NCBI RefSeq assembly: GCF_900105535.1
Contig: NZ_LT629779.1
Coordinates: 558,001 to 622,000 of the forward strand
Source of the DNA: Pseudarthrobacter equi
Lineage (GTDB): Bacteria > Actinomycetota > Actinomycetes > Actinomycetales > Micrococcaceae
Length of the DNA: 64,000 bases
Direction of reading: 5' to 3'
Shown piece by piece: positions 8,185 through 16,863 of the stretch. Numbering within the stretch: position 1 is the stretch's first letter; every line of letters starts with the position of its first letter. The notes beneath the pieces were generated by a model. It saw only the letters and a program-made list of their open reading frames with translations. It was not told where the DNA came from and did no database searches. A program made the translations under genes and the position numbers.

Positions 8185-8637
8185 ATGCGAGAAATAATTC
8201 CCTCCGGCACCCTTCGCGGGATGCTCCTGCCGCCCACGTACGGCCGGCACGTCACCGACGCCACGGCGTTCACCGTCCTGTCCGTCGAGATCTGGGCCAC
8301 CGGCCTGGTGGTCACCATCCAGATGGCTGCCGACGGCGGCCCGCAGCCCCGCATCATCCTCCAGGACCACTTCGGAACCGAGTACACGCTCCGCGACTCC
8401 GCCACGCTGGGGTCACGGAACCTCCAGGTCTTTACACCCGCCGTGCCGCCCGGCACCAGGAGCCTGACCATCCGCTCCGCTGACGACGCCGGAGCGCGCC
8501 CCGTGGTCACCTTTGCCGTTCCCCTGATGGCCGTTCCGGACACCCGGGACGACGCCGAGACAGCGGACGCCTCCGACGCCGCGGGTGGCAGCTCCGACGA
8601 AGGTTACACACCGCAGGAACTGCGCCGGCCCGCCTGA
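8185..8637 (+). CDS. Hypothetical beta-rich protein (150 aa)
   Basis: ATG 8185 follows an AGGAAAA site. The protein begins with MREIIPSG and has alternating hydrophobic strands (FTVLSVEIW, LVVTIQM, PRIILQDHFGTEY, SLTIRSADDAG), suggesting an immunoglobulin-like or beta-sandwich fold, then an acidic, Ser/Asp-rich disordered tail of about 30 residues. No signal peptide or membrane helix. The next gene is an SDR dehydrogenase 66 bp downstream on the same strand. I do not recognise the family. Confidence 0.6.
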   Translation: MREIIPSGTLRGMLLPPTYGRHVTDATAFTVLSVEIWATGLVVTIQMAADGGPQPRIILQDHFGTEYTLRDSATLGSRNLQVFTPAVPPGTRSLTIRSADDAGARPVVTFAVPLMAVPDTRDDAETADASDAAGGSSDEGYTPQELRRPA

Positions 8638-8703
8638 CAGCCGGCCCGCCTGACAGCCCGCCCGCCGGGCAGGTCCGCCAAACCCCCAACGAAAGGCCGC
8701 CGA

Positions 8704-9513
8704 ATGCAGGACGCCAGCCCGTTCGCACCCGCCACCGCCATCGTCACCGGATCAGATTCCGGAATTGGCAAGGCCACTGCGGTGGCCCTGGCCCGGGCAG
8801 GGCGGGACGTCGGCGTCACCTGGCACTCGGACAAGGCCGGAGCCCAGGGCACGGCCGACGAGGTCCGTGCCCTGGGCCGGAAGGCCGTGGTCCGGCAGCT
8901 CGACACCACGGACTTCAAGGGCGCCGCGGCGGCCATCAATGAGCTGGCTGACGGGCTTGGCGGCGTAGACGTCTTTGTGAACAACGCCGGCGCCGGTGAC
9001 GGCACCAGGTTCCTTGACCTGGACGTTGACACCTGGATGCGGACGCTGGACACCAACCTCAACGGCGCATTCGTGTGCCTGCAGGCGGCCGCCCGGCGCA
9101 TGGTCAGCGCCGGCAGGGGTGGCCGCCTCATCGCCGTCACCAGCGTGCACGAATTCCAGCCGCGCGTCGGCGCGTCCGCGTACGACGCCTCGAAGCACGG
9201 GCTGGGCGGCCTGATGAAGACCCTGGCGCTCGAGCTCGCCGAGCACGGCATCACTGCCAACCCCGTGGCTCCCGGCGAGATTGCCACCCCCATGACAGGC
9301 CAGGAAAACGAGGATCCGGCGTCGAAGGACCGGCCGGGGGTTCCCTTGGGCCGGCCGGGAGATGCCCGCGAGGTTGCCGCGGTCATCGCCTTCCTCGCCT
9401 CGCCTGCTGCCAGCTATGTGAACGGTGCCTCCTGGGCAGTGGACGGCGGCATGCTGCAAATGGGGCCGCAGGCGGGTTCGCATCTGACCGGCCACGACTG
9501 GCGGCAGGGCTAA
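8704..9513 (+). CDS. SDR-family NAD(P)-dependent oxidoreductase
   Basis: 269 residues, classical short-chain dehydrogenase. The cofactor motif is TGSDSGIG (about 16-23), NNAG follows the fourth strand, the catalytic Ser is in AVTSVHE and the Tyr/Lys pair in YDASKHG. The usual INAVAPG reads ITANPVAPG. The C-terminus has the common ASYVNGASWAVDGG. Similar proteins are annotated as glucose-1-dehydrogenase-like or 3-oxoacyl reductase-like; the substrate cannot be inferred. It is one of two SDR genes in this stress-type region; the other is at 12553. Confidence 0.85.
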   Translation: MQDASPFAPATAIVTGSDSGIGKATAVALARAGRDVGVTWHSDKAGAQGTADEVRALGRKAVVRQLDTTDFKGAAAAINELADGLGGVDVFVNNAGAGDGTRFLDLDVDTWMRTLDTNLNGAFVCLQAAARRMVSAGRGGRLIAVTSVHEFQPRVGASAYDASKHGLGGLMKTLALELAEHGITANPVAPGEIATPMTGQENEDPASKDRPGVPLGRPGDAREVAAVIAFLASPAASYVNGASWAVDGGMLQMGPQAGSHLTGHDWRQG

Positions 9514-9585
9514 GCGTTCCTGCAGTGGCAATGCAGGCGCTGTCCGCATGACGGATCGGGCAAGCGCTTTCCGGGCTGAGGCTGG

Positions 9586-9591
9586 CATGAT
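9586..9591 (+). promoter_or_regulatory. Leaderless -10 box (CATGAT) of the glycerate kinase gene
   Basis: CATGAT ends six bases before ATG 9598, and no ribosome site is present. Confidence 0.45.
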
Positions 9592-9597
9592 GGGCGC

Positions 9598-10722
9598 ATG
9601 CGCATTCTGATCGCTCCGGACAAGTTCAAGGGTTCACTCACCGCAGCTGAGGCTGCCGCGGCCATCGCCGAGGGCGCCCTGCGCGTGTACCCGGACGCCG
9701 TGGCTACGCAGTTCCCCATCGCCGACGGCGGCGAGGGAACCCTGGAGGCGGCTGTCGCAGCCGGCTATGAGGAGCGGCTCAACGCCGTGGTGGGTCCCAT
9801 CCTCGCGCCGCTGGGTGCCGCGTGGGCCATCCGCAAGGACGACGCCGGCAAGGTCACCGCGGTGATCGAGACGGCACAGGCCTCCGGACTGGCGGAGATG
9901 GAACCGACGCCGGACAACGCGCTCCGTGCCCACAGCTACGGCTGCGGCCAGCTCATCGCGGCGGCGCTTGAGGCAGGTGCCACCGAGATTGTGCTGGGCC
10001 TGGGCGGTTCGGCCATGAGCGACGGCGGCAGCGGCGCCCTGCGTGCGCTGGGCCTCAAGCCGCTCGACTCCGCCGGTAACGTGGTGCCGCTCGGCGGTGG
10101 CTCGCTGGCCGACGTCGTCTCGCTCGACGCCAGCGGACTCGATCCACGGCTGTCCGCCACCACCTTCCGCATCGCCGTGGATGTCCGTAACCCGCTCTAC
10201 GGGCCCACCGGCGCGGCGCACGTCTTCTCGCCCCAAAAGGGTGCGGACGATGACGCTGTTGAACTGCTCGACGCCGGGCTCCGCAACTGGGCGTCCGTCC
10301 TGCGGGAAGCGACAGGCCGGGACGTGAACGTCCCCGGCGCAGGCGCCGCCGGCGGCTTCCCGGCGTCGTTCCTCGCCTTCACCGGCGCCACGCTGGAAGG
10401 CGGCTTCGCGCTGGTGGCTGGCCTCACCGGCCTGGCAGGCGAGCTGGCCGGCGCCGACCTGGTGATCACGGGCGAAGGGTCCATGGATTCCCAGTCGCTG
10501 ACCGGCAAGGCGCCCATCGCGCTCGCCGATGCTGCCCGCGAACGTGGCATCCCCGTCATCGTGGTGGCCGGGCGGATCCTGGTGAGCCTTGAGGACCTCA
10601 CCGGGCACGGTGTGGTGGCCGCGGCCCAGTTGCTGGATGTTGCCTCAAGCCCGGAAGACGCCATCGCGAACGCCGGCAAGTACCTCACCTGGGCAACCAG
10701 CCAGGTCCTCGAAGGGGCTTAG
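9598..10722 (+). CDS. Glycerate kinase (GlxK/GarK type)
   Basis: 374 residues, the usual length. The start MRILIAPDKFKGS is diagnostic of the family; further conserved blocks are ADGGEGT, GLGGSAMSDGGSG (ATP site), DVRNPLYGP and ITGEGSMDSQSLTGKAP. It phosphorylates D-glycerate (2-phosphoglycerate product in the GarK class) and feeds lower glycolysis. It stands alone, without adjacent glyoxylate or glycerate genes. The start is leaderless by the -10 spacing. Confidence 0.93.
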   Translation: MRILIAPDKFKGSLTAAEAAAAIAEGALRVYPDAVATQFPIADGGEGTLEAAVAAGYEERLNAVVGPILAPLGAAWAIRKDDAGKVTAVIETAQASGLAEMEPTPDNALRAHSYGCGQLIAAALEAGATEIVLGLGGSAMSDGGSGALRALGLKPLDSAGNVVPLGGGSLADVVSLDASGLDPRLSATTFRIAVDVRNPLYGPTGAAHVFSPQKGADDDAVELLDAGLRNWASVLREATGRDVNVPGAGAAGGFPASFLAFTGATLEGGFALVAGLTGLAGELAGADLVITGEGSMDSQSLTGKAPIALADAARERGIPVIVVAGRILVSLEDLTGHGVVAAAQLLDVASSPEDAIANAGKYLTWATSQVLEGA

Positions 10723-10758
10723 TCACCGCACCTCGCCAATCGCAGGCGGCTACGTGGA

Positions 10759-11094
10759 TCAGCCGACGAAGGGCTTGTTGCGGCGCCGGCTCCAGATCAG
10801 CACTGCGATCAGAACCACCACCACGATCCCGCCGATAACCCAGGGCGCATAGTTCACGCGCGTGGATTCGCTCTGCGTCGATTCGCCGGTTCCGGGGTTG
10901 GCCGGGCCGGTGGACGACGTGTCACCGGGCGACGGGGTGGGAGTGTTTCCCGCCGGCACCGCGGCTCCGGCGCTGAAGCCAACCGCCGCAGTAGCGGCGG
11001 CTGGCGCCGGGGCGCCCGAGGCCGCGCCGACTGAGAGTGCGGGGGCGGCCAGGAGAAGCAGGGCGAGCAGGACTGATTTCAGTGCGGTCCTCAT
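10759..11094 (-). CDS. Membrane-anchored secreted small protein (111 aa)
   Basis: An N-terminal signal peptide (MRTALKSVLLALLLLAAPAL, cleavage probably near AASGA), a roughly 55-residue Ala/Pro/Thr/Ser-rich extracellular spacer and a C-terminal membrane helix (WVIGGIVVVVLIAVLIW) ending in basic RRRNK. The shape is that of a sortase substrate, but no LPxTG motif is present, so it is a plain type I membrane protein. ATG 11094 has an AGAGGAACC ribosome site. Function unknown. Confidence 0.65.
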   Translation of the reverse strand: MRTALKSVLLALLLLAAPALSVGAASGAPAPAAATAAVGFSAGAAVPAGNTPTPSPGDTSSTGPANPGTGESTQSESTRVNYAPWVIGGIVVVVLIAVLIWSRRRNKPFVG

Positions 11095-11134
11095 GGGTTC
11101 CTCTCGTAGTGGATGGTTCTAGGTGTCGGGGAGC

Positions 11135-11797
11135 TCAGGCGCCGGTCTCGTAATGCGGTTCAGCTACAGGCTTGGACTCCGGGGAGCCCTTCTCCCGCAG
11201 GTAGACGGAGGCGCCCACCAGGACAGCGACGGCCAGGAATTCGCTTTGCCAGTTCTGGAACGACTCGAACCAGAACCGGCTGGTGCCCAGGTACTGCAGG
11301 AAGGTCACGGCTGGCTGGCCATGGCTTTGCTGGTCCTCGCTGTACGCCGCCGCGCCGCCCACCCCGTGCATGGTGAAGGACGCAAGGAACAGCACGAAGA
11401 GGAGGATAGACAGCGAGTGCTTATAGAACCCGAGCGCTATCCCGCCGCGCTTCACCGGCCAGGGCGTTGCCTTGCTGATGGCGGCCTGGCGGGGGTCTTC
11501 GTCCTGCGGCGCTTTCTTGTCCACAGGCTTCGACTCCGACGAACCCTTCTGGAACAGGAAAACGGTCAGCACCACGTACATGGCCATCTGCAGGAACTCT
11601 GACTCCCAGTTTTCGAAGGTGGCCTCCACGAATTCCCCGCTGCCCAGGAATTGGAGCACGGTGACTGCCGGTTCCCCGTGGGCCTGCTGGTCGTCACTGT
11701 AGGAGGCAGCCCCTGAAAGGATCATGCCTCCGAAGAACACCAGGAAGAGGGCCAGGTTTGCCAGGAGCAGCCCGTGCTCTTTAGCCCATTTGCGCAT
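11135..11797 (-). CDS. DUF6766 membrane protein with internal duplication
   Basis: 220 residues that match the DUF6766 family. The protein is two copies of one unit (about 8-92 and 121-210): hydrophobic helix, (Y)SxDQQxHGxPAVTxLQxLG, F(x)NWxSEFLxxA, hydrophobic helix, KGSxESKPV. Four membrane helices in total, with the two DQQxHG loops on the same side. It is followed 37 bp downstream by the signal-anchored 111-residue gene and preceded by a DUF6328 gene, which suggests a co-expressed envelope stress set. Biochemical role unknown. Confidence 0.8.
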   Translation of the reverse strand: MRKWAKEHGLLLANLALFLVFFGGMILSGAASYSDDQQAHGEPAVTVLQFLGSGEFVEATFENWESEFLQMAMYVVLTVFLFQKGSSESKPVDKKAPQDEDPRQAAISKATPWPVKRGGIALGFYKHSLSILLFVLFLASFTMHGVGGAAAYSEDQQSHGQPAVTFLQYLGTSRFWFESFQNWQSEFLAVAVLVGASVYLREKGSPESKPVAEPHYETGA

Positions 11798-11829
11798 TTC
11801 CTACTCCGTTCCCTAGAGCTTCCGGTCGC

Positions 11830-12342
11830 CTACAGCTTCCGGTCGAGTTTGCCGGCGTCGGCCTTCCGGTTGAGATGGATGGGGACATAGACCAGCAACA
11901 CCACCATTACCGCCATCAGGGCCCCTCCGGCGGTCAGCCCGGCCTGCCGCCCCGCGGTGACGTCGAAGACCAGCGCGGCGGTCCCGGCGCTGAGGAGGGC
12001 GATCCCGCCCAGCGCGATCTTGGTGATGGAGTCCGCGCTGGAGACCAGCGTTTCCTTGAGCCGCTTGCGGAACAGCCGGCGGTGGACGCTGACCGGGAGG
12101 AGGATGAAGGCGGTGGTCAGGGCGGCGACAACGACGTTGGCCAGGTAAAGCGTCACCTGGAACCTGTCCAGGTCCTCGAAGCGTGACTGGAAGGGGAGCG
12201 TCAGCAGGAATCCGGCAAGGATCTGCACACCGGTCTGCAGCACCCGCAGCTCCTGCAGCAGCTCGGCCCAGTTGCGGTCCAGCTGTTCCTCGCGGGTTTC
12301 ATTCCGCCCGGTCCTGCCGGTGTAATCCTCCACCTCTGACAT
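11830..12342 (-). CDS. DUF6328 family membrane protein
   Basis: 170 residues. The cytoplasmic start contains NETREEQLDRNWAELLQE and LRVLQTGVQILAGF, the family signature, followed by four hydrophobic helices (about 45-70, 83-105, 125-145, 148-165). Function unknown; members recur in actinobacterial stress clusters. ATG 12342 is chosen because GGAGGAC precedes it by the right distance; an in-frame upstream start at 12393 would add 17 residues. 32 bp separate it from the DUF6766 gene. Confidence 0.75.
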   Translation of the reverse strand: MSEVEDYTGRTGRNETREEQLDRNWAELLQELRVLQTGVQILAGFLLTLPFQSRFEDLDRFQVTLYLANVVVAALTTAFILLPVSVHRRLFRKRLKETLVSSADSITKIALGGIALLSAGTAALVFDVTAGRQAGLTAGGALMAVMVVLLVYVPIHLNRKADAGKLDRKL

Positions 12343-12501
12343 TGCTGCGTCCTCCAATCCCGGCCAGCCCCCTGTTTCCTTCCTACTCTCCACCTACCCA
12401 GAAACAAGGCAACGTTGCGCCAACACCAGTATTTGATAAGTTTACTGATTATTGGTTCTGAACGGTGGACTTCGTTCCTTCGTGGGGGATAGCTTCGAAG
12501 A

Positions 12502-12515
12502 GCCGGTATACCGGC
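12502..12515. promoter_or_regulatory. 14-bp perfect palindrome GCCGGTATACCGGC
   Basis: It lies 37 bp before the SDR gene at 12553 and is itself bracketed by an 8-bp inverted repeat (CGAAGAGC / GCTCTTCG). It may be an operator for one or both divergent genes, or a transcript hairpin. Confidence 0.4.
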
Positions 12516-12552
12516 GAAGCTCTTCGGAAACCGACAACTGAGTAGGCGGACT

Positions 12553-13467
12553 ATGAGCGGTACAGACAAGCAGGACACAGGCAAGCAGACAGACCAGCCC
12601 AAGGACCCGCGGGGCGGTTACCATTCGGGGCCGTTCCCTGAACAGGAGCAGAAGCAGCCCGGCCTGACGGCGCCCATGGACCCCAAGCCGGACCATGGCG
12701 AAGCGTCCTATGAGGGCAACGGAAAGCTTGAAGGCAAGGCAGCCCTGATCACCGGCGGCGACTCCGGCATCGGCAAGGCCGCGGCCATCGCCTTCGCCCG
12801 TGAGGGGGCCGACGTCGCCATTTCCTACCTTCCGGAAGAGGAGGAGGACGCCCAGGACACCGCGGAATGGATCCGCAAGGCGGGGCGCCGCGCCCTGCTG
12901 TTCCCCGGCGACGGGCGCGAAGAGGAGTTCAGCACCCGGATCGCGGACGAGGCCGCCAGCGAATTTGGCCGCCTTGATGTGGTGGTGCTGAACGCGGCCT
13001 ACCAAAAGAACCGGGACAGCCTCGAGTCGCTGCCCACCGAAGAGTTCGACAGGGTGTTCAAGACCAACCTGTACTCGCTGCTCTGGACGGCGCGGGCGGC
13101 CGTTCCGCACCTGAAGGCGGGCGCCTCCATCATCACCACCGCTTCGATCCAGGCTTTCAACCCGTCGCCTGGCCTGATCGACTACGCCATGACCAAGGCA
13201 GCCCAGGTGGCCTTCACCAAGGCACTGGCCCAGGAACTGGGGCCCAAGGGGATCCGGGTCAACGCCGTTGCGCCCGGCCCCATCTGGACGCCGCTGATTC
13301 CGGCCACCGAATGGCCGGACAAGCTGCCGTCCTTCGGTCAGGACACACCCTTGGAGCGCGCCGGCCAACCCGCCGAACTGGCAGCCGCCTACGTGCTGCT
13401 CGCCTCCGAGGACGGCTCCTACATTTCCGGGGCAGTACTGCCTGTGACCGGGGGCAAGGGCCTTTAG
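12553..13467 (+). CDS. SDR-family oxidoreductase, YghA/YdaD-like
   Basis: 304 residues. A hydrophilic N-terminal extension (about 55 residues, GGYHSGPFPEQEQKQPG) is typical of the YghA/YdaD/YhdF general-stress subgroup of short-chain dehydrogenases. Then TGGDSGIG (cofactor), LNAAYQ (in place of NNAG), TTASIQA (Ser) and YAMTKAA (Tyr/Lys). The C-terminal GAVLPVTGGKGL is also typical. In bacilli homologues are general-stress proteins; the substrate is unknown. It is encoded 43 bp ahead of a disordered hydrophilic protein on the same strand. Confidence 0.85.
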   Translation: MSGTDKQDTGKQTDQPKDPRGGYHSGPFPEQEQKQPGLTAPMDPKPDHGEASYEGNGKLEGKAALITGGDSGIGKAAAIAFAREGADVAISYLPEEEEDAQDTAEWIRKAGRRALLFPGDGREEEFSTRIADEAASEFGRLDVVVLNAAYQKNRDSLESLPTEEFDRVFKTNLYSLLWTARAAVPHLKAGASIITTASIQAFNPSPGLIDYAMTKAAQVAFTKALAQELGPKGIRVNAVAPGPIWTPLIPATEWPDKLPSFGQDTPLERAGQPAELAAAYVLLASEDGSYISGAVLPVTGGKGL

Positions 13468-13510
13468 CCCACTTCACACCGAATCAACCGCAACGCAAAC
13501 AGGAGGAACC

Positions 13511-13867
13511 ATGACCCAGGACAACCAGCACGCTGCACCCGAGACCGACCCGGGCGGCTACGGCACTCCCACGGCTGAGCAGGAAATGGGCGGGCAGGAC
13601 CAGCAGGCGGGCCAGGGTTCGCAGGGCGGCCAGGGCGCGGCCACCAACGAACCGCAGTCCAGCGGAGAGGAACAGGTGGCGCGCGACGTCGACCTGCCCT
13701 CCAGCGCCGCCGAAATCGACGAGAACAACGACGACTCCAAGGGGTCCGCTCCCACTTCCTCGGAACCGGGCCAGGAAGCAGCGGGCGTCCCGGACGGCAG
13801 CGGCAACGACCTTCCGCAGGAGAAGTCGCCGAAGGACGACGACGGCGAAGAGTTCAACGCCGGCTAG
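13511..13867 (+). CDS. Hydrophilic disordered protein (118 aa)
   Basis: The composition is dominated by Gly, Gln, Glu, Asp, Ser and Pro with almost no hydrophobic residues. It contains GGYGTPTAEQEMGGQD near the start and an acidic tail. An AGGAGG site precedes the ATG. It resembles hydrophilin-type desiccation/osmotic proteins in composition only; no family is recognised. It is the last gene before a bidirectional hairpin terminator. Confidence 0.55.
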   Translation: MTQDNQHAAPETDPGGYGTPTAEQEMGGQDQQAGQGSQGGQGAATNEPQSSGEEQVARDVDLPSSAAEIDENNDDSKGSAPTSSEPGQEAAGVPDGSGNDLPQEKSPKDDDGEEFNAG

Positions 13868-13884
13868 CAGCACCACTTCAGCAC

Positions 13885-13931
13885 AAAGGCCTCTGCCGCT
13901 GGTTCCTGAGGGAGCTGCGGCAGGGGCCTTT
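13885..13931. terminator. Bidirectional hairpin between convergent genes
   Basis: Arms 13885-13899 and 13917-13931 pair over 15 bp with one G-U pair; AAA begins and TTT ends the structure, so either strand yields a stem with a short U-run. It lies between the stops of the 118-residue gene and the oxidoreductase at 13945. Confidence 0.75.
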
Positions 13932-13944
13932 GCCGTCCCCCCTG

Positions 13945-14958
13945 TCAGAGCCGGGTGTCGGCGTCGTACTCCAACCCGATCTGGCGGCGGATTTCATCCA
14001 TGGCTGCCATGATGGACACGGTCTGGGTGGGCGGAAGAAGGCTCCCGGCGGTGGCGCCGGTGCCCGCCAGCCGCTCCAGCTCAGCAGCCTGGTATTGCAT
14101 CCCGCGGCTCTTGACCGGCTGCTCAAACCGTTCCACCACGTTTCCTGCGGCGTCGAACACCGTAAACGGAACAGGGTTGTACCAGGTGGACTCGATGTCG
14201 ATCCAGCCTTCGGTCCCGATCACCAGGGCCCGGTTGGCGCTCGCGGCGTCGAGCTCGCAGTCAATGATCGCCTGCGCACCGCCTGCGTACTCGAAGATCG
14301 CCGAGGTCTGGCGGTCCACCCCGGTGACGGTCTTCGACGCGCTGGCCAGGATCCGCTGCGGCGCGCCCAGGATGTCGAACGCGAAGGAAATAGGGTAGAT
14401 CCCCAGGTCCAGCAGCGCTCCGCCACCGAGCGCGGGATCGTTCAGCCGGTGCGCAGGATCCTTGGGCAGGTCCTGGTTGTGGCTCGCCAGCACCTTGCGT
14501 ACTTCGCCGATGGCTCCCTGGCCGATGATCTGGCGGATCCGGGCCATATGGGGAAGGAACCTCGTCCACATGGCCTCCAGTGCCACCAGGCCCTTGGCCG
14601 CTGCGAGGTCCACAATCTCCTGCGCCTCGCGGGCGTTGATGGTGAAGGCCTTCTCCACCAGCACGTGCTTGCCGGCGTTGAGCGCCAGCAGGGCATTGGC
14701 ATGGTGGAACGGGTGCGGAGTGGCGATGTAGACAACGTCCACGTCCGGATCGGCCACCAGGTCTTCGTAGCTTCCGTATGCGGTGGGAATGCCGTGCTGG
14801 TCGGCGAACGCCTTGCTGGACTCCTCCGTGCGGGAGCCCACGGCCTGGACGGTGAAGCCGTTCTCCTTCAGGTCCGGGACCTGCAGTCCGGCGATGAAAC
14901 CGGTGCCCAGGATGCCCCAGCGGATGGTGCCGTCGGAAGTGCCGTTGTTCAAGGTCAC
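13945..14958 (-). CDS. Gfo/Idh/MocA-family oxidoreductase (I)
   Basis: 337 residues. The N-terminal Rossmann fold has WGILGTGFIA; the family EKP motif is present as VEKAFT (Pro replaced by Ala), and the substrate domain includes GGALLDLGIYP. The GGGxLLDxGxYP pattern is seen in dimeric dihydrodiol/xylose dehydrogenase-like members. GTG 14958 has AAGGA about ten bases upstream; the open frame continues upstream but overlaps the beta-propeller gene. It is the last gene of the catabolic locus, 4 bp after that gene. Confidence 0.85.
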   Translation of the reverse strand: MTLNNGTSDGTIRWGILGTGFIAGLQVPDLKENGFTVQAVGSRTEESSKAFADQHGIPTAYGSYEDLVADPDVDVVYIATPHPFHHANALLALNAGKHVLVEKAFTINAREAQEIVDLAAAKGLVALEAMWTRFLPHMARIRQIIGQGAIGEVRKVLASHNQDLPKDPAHRLNDPALGGGALLDLGIYPISFAFDILGAPQRILASASKTVTGVDRQTSAIFEYAGGAQAIIDCELDAASANRALVIGTEGWIDIESTWYNPVPFTVFDAAGNVVERFEQPVKSRGMQYQAAELERLAGTGATAGSLLPPTQTVSIMAAMDEIRRQIGLEYDADTRL

Positions 14959-14962
14959 GAAG

Positions 14963-15856
14963 TCAGTCCTTTGGTGAGTCAGAAAGCGGATAGGCCACAA
15001 AGGCAAAGTGGTCGGAGTCCGGCGACCAACTGTTGACGTTGAGCGTACCTTGGCCGCCCAGCAGCGGCCATGTGAACAGGGGAGTGGTCCAGTCATCCGT
15101 GGAAACAAGGACGACGTCGACCGGCAGGTCAGCGGGGTGGCCTTCGGTTCCGGCGGGGAACCGGATGTACGTGGCGAAGCGGCCGTCCGGGGAAACGTGC
15201 GGGAACCAGTCGACAGTGGTGCTGTGCAGGAGTTGCTCGAATCCGCTGCCGTCGGCCCGCACGCGGGCAAGCTGGGCATGGCCCGGAACTGTGCTGAAGG
15301 ACTCCGTATTCACGTACAGCCACGTCCCGTCAGGCGAGTACTCGGGACCGTCGCAATGGCCGGAACCAACATCGACGCGGGCGGCAGCACCGCCGTCGGA
15401 CGCCATGGTCATCAGGTGACCCGGCCGCTTGAAGTCGCCCGCCTCGATGCCAACGTAGGCGAGTTCCTTGCCGTCAGGGCTGACGCCGTGGAGGAAATGG
15501 AAAGTGCCGTCGTCTTTGGTGATCCTGGTGGCTGCGCCGCCGTCCAACGCAGCCCGGTAGATGTGGCCGTCGTTGGCTGAGAGGAAGATGTCACTGCCAT
15601 CAGGTGCCAGGACGTGATCGTTGTTGAGGTCCGGAATTCCGGTGAGCGGTATTTCCCCGAGCGCCCGTTCTTCAGTGGCCAGCCTCCACAACTTCCCGTT
15701 ACCGTTCAGGACAAGGGCTGTGCCGTCCAGGGTCCAGTTGGCCGCTTCCAGCAGGAGCGTGTCGGAGCTGAAAAGCAGGCTGGCCTGCCCGGAAACCGAC
15801 GCGACCCACACCTCACAGCGCTGGCCGGGCCGGAGACTGCGGATCGCGTCGGCCAC
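14963..15856 (-). CDS. TolB/PD40-type beta-propeller protein
   Basis: 297 residues made of repeated beta-propeller blades with the signatures LAPDGSDIFLS, VSPDGKELAYV, YSPDGTWLYVN, VSPDGRFATYI and WSPDSDHFAFV (PD40/WD40-like). No signal peptide, so it acts in the cytoplasm. Its position between a TIM-barrel isomerase and an oxidoreductase, with gaps of 3 and 4 bp, suggests a sugar-acid or lactone handling step, but propellers also serve as scaffolds. The start is GTG. Confidence 0.75.
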   Translation of the reverse strand: MADAIRSLRPGQRCEVWVASVSGQASLLFSSDTLLLEAANWTLDGTALVLNGNGKLWRLATEERALGEIPLTGIPDLNNDHVLAPDGSDIFLSANDGHIYRAALDGGAATRITKDDGTFHFLHGVSPDGKELAYVGIEAGDFKRPGHLMTMASDGGAAARVDVGSGHCDGPEYSPDGTWLYVNTESFSTVPGHAQLARVRADGSGFEQLLHSTTVDWFPHVSPDGRFATYIRFPAGTEGHPADLPVDVVLVSTDDWTTPLFTWPLLGGQGTLNVNSWSPDSDHFAFVAYPLSDSPKD

Positions 15857-15859
15857 AGG

Positions 15860-16861
15860 CTAGTCCTTGCTGCTGAAGGCGGCGTCGAAGCTGGTTTGGG
15901 ATGCGGGGAAGTCGTATTTCTTGAGGGCTGCGAGGGCTTCGGGGGCGCCGTGGAGGCGGTCCATGCCGGCGTCTTCCCATTCCACTGAGATGGGGCCGGT
16001 GTAGCCGATGGCGGCCAGGGCCCGGAAGGACGCTTCCCAGGGGACGTCGCCCCGGCCGGCGGAGACGAAGTCCCAGCCGCGGCGGGGGTCGCCCCAGGCG
16101 AGGTGGGAGCCGAGGACGGTGTTGCGGCCGGTCTGGCGGATCTTGGTGTCTTTGCAGTCCACGTGGTAGATCCGGTCCTTGAAGTCCCAGATGAAGGACA
16201 CGGGGTCGATGCCCTGCCACATCATGTGTGACGGGTCCCAGTTCAGGCCGAAGGCTTCGCGGTGGCCGATCGCTTCGAGGGTGCGGACGGTGGTCCAGTA
16301 GTCGTAGGCGATCTCGGAGGGGTGGACTTCGTGGGCGAAGCGGACGCCGTTGTCGTCGAAGACGTCCATGATGGGGTTCCAGCGGTCGGCGAAGTCCTGG
16401 TAGCCGGCGTCGATGATTTTTTCCGGGACGGGCGGGAACATGGCGACGTATTGCCAGATGGACGAGCCGGTGAATCCGACGACGGTGTCCACGCCGAGTG
16501 CGCGGGCGAGCCGGGCGGTGTGCTTGAGTTCCTCGGCGGCGCGTTGGCGGACGCCTTCGGGCTCCCCGTCGCCCCAGACGCGCGAGCCGACGATGGCTTC
16601 GTGGCGGAAGTCGATGGGGTTATCGCAGACGGCCTGGCCCTTGAGGTGGTTGGAGATGGCCCAGACTTTGAGGTTGTACTTGTCGAGGAGTTCGAGCTTG
16701 GACTCGACGTAGCCTGGTTCGTCCACGCGCCAGGCGTCCAGGTGGTCTCCGGAGACGGCGATTTCGAGGCCGTCGTAGCCCCAGCCTGAGGCAAGTTTGG
16801 CAACTTCCTCGAGGGGAAGATCGGCCCACTGGCCGGTGAACAGGGTAAACGGGCGGGGCAT
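15860..16861 (-). CDS. Sugar phosphate isomerase/epimerase-family TIM barrel (I)
   Basis: 333 residues, AP-endonuclease-2/xylose-isomerase-like fold. Metal ligands are visible in GYDGLEIAVSGDH, FAHEVHPSEIAYDY, NWDPSHMMWQG, IYHVDCKDT and ISVEWEDAGMDR. Members act as metal-dependent isomerases, epimerases, dehydratases or eliminases on sugars and inositols. Only 2 bp separate it from the upstream Gfo/Idh gene, so the pair is translationally linked. Large members of this kind, paired with an LgdA-type dehydrogenase, occur in levoglucosan-type pathways; that link is inference. Confidence 0.85.
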   Translation of the reverse strand: MPRPFTLFTGQWADLPLEEVAKLASGWGYDGLEIAVSGDHLDAWRVDEPGYVESKLELLDKYNLKVWAISNHLKGQAVCDNPIDFRHEAIVGSRVWGDGEPEGVRQRAAEELKHTARLARALGVDTVVGFTGSSIWQYVAMFPPVPEKIIDAGYQDFADRWNPIMDVFDDNGVRFAHEVHPSEIAYDYWTTVRTLEAIGHREAFGLNWDPSHMMWQGIDPVSFIWDFKDRIYHVDCKDTKIRQTGRNTVLGSHLAWGDPRRGWDFVSAGRGDVPWEASFRALAAIGYTGPISVEWEDAGMDRLHGAPEALAALKKYDFPASQTSFDAAFSSKD

Positions 16862-16863
16862 GG

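Noticed and set aside
10759-11094. Sortase-anchored surface protein
   Set aside because: The layout fits, but there is no LPxTG or similar motif before the membrane helix.
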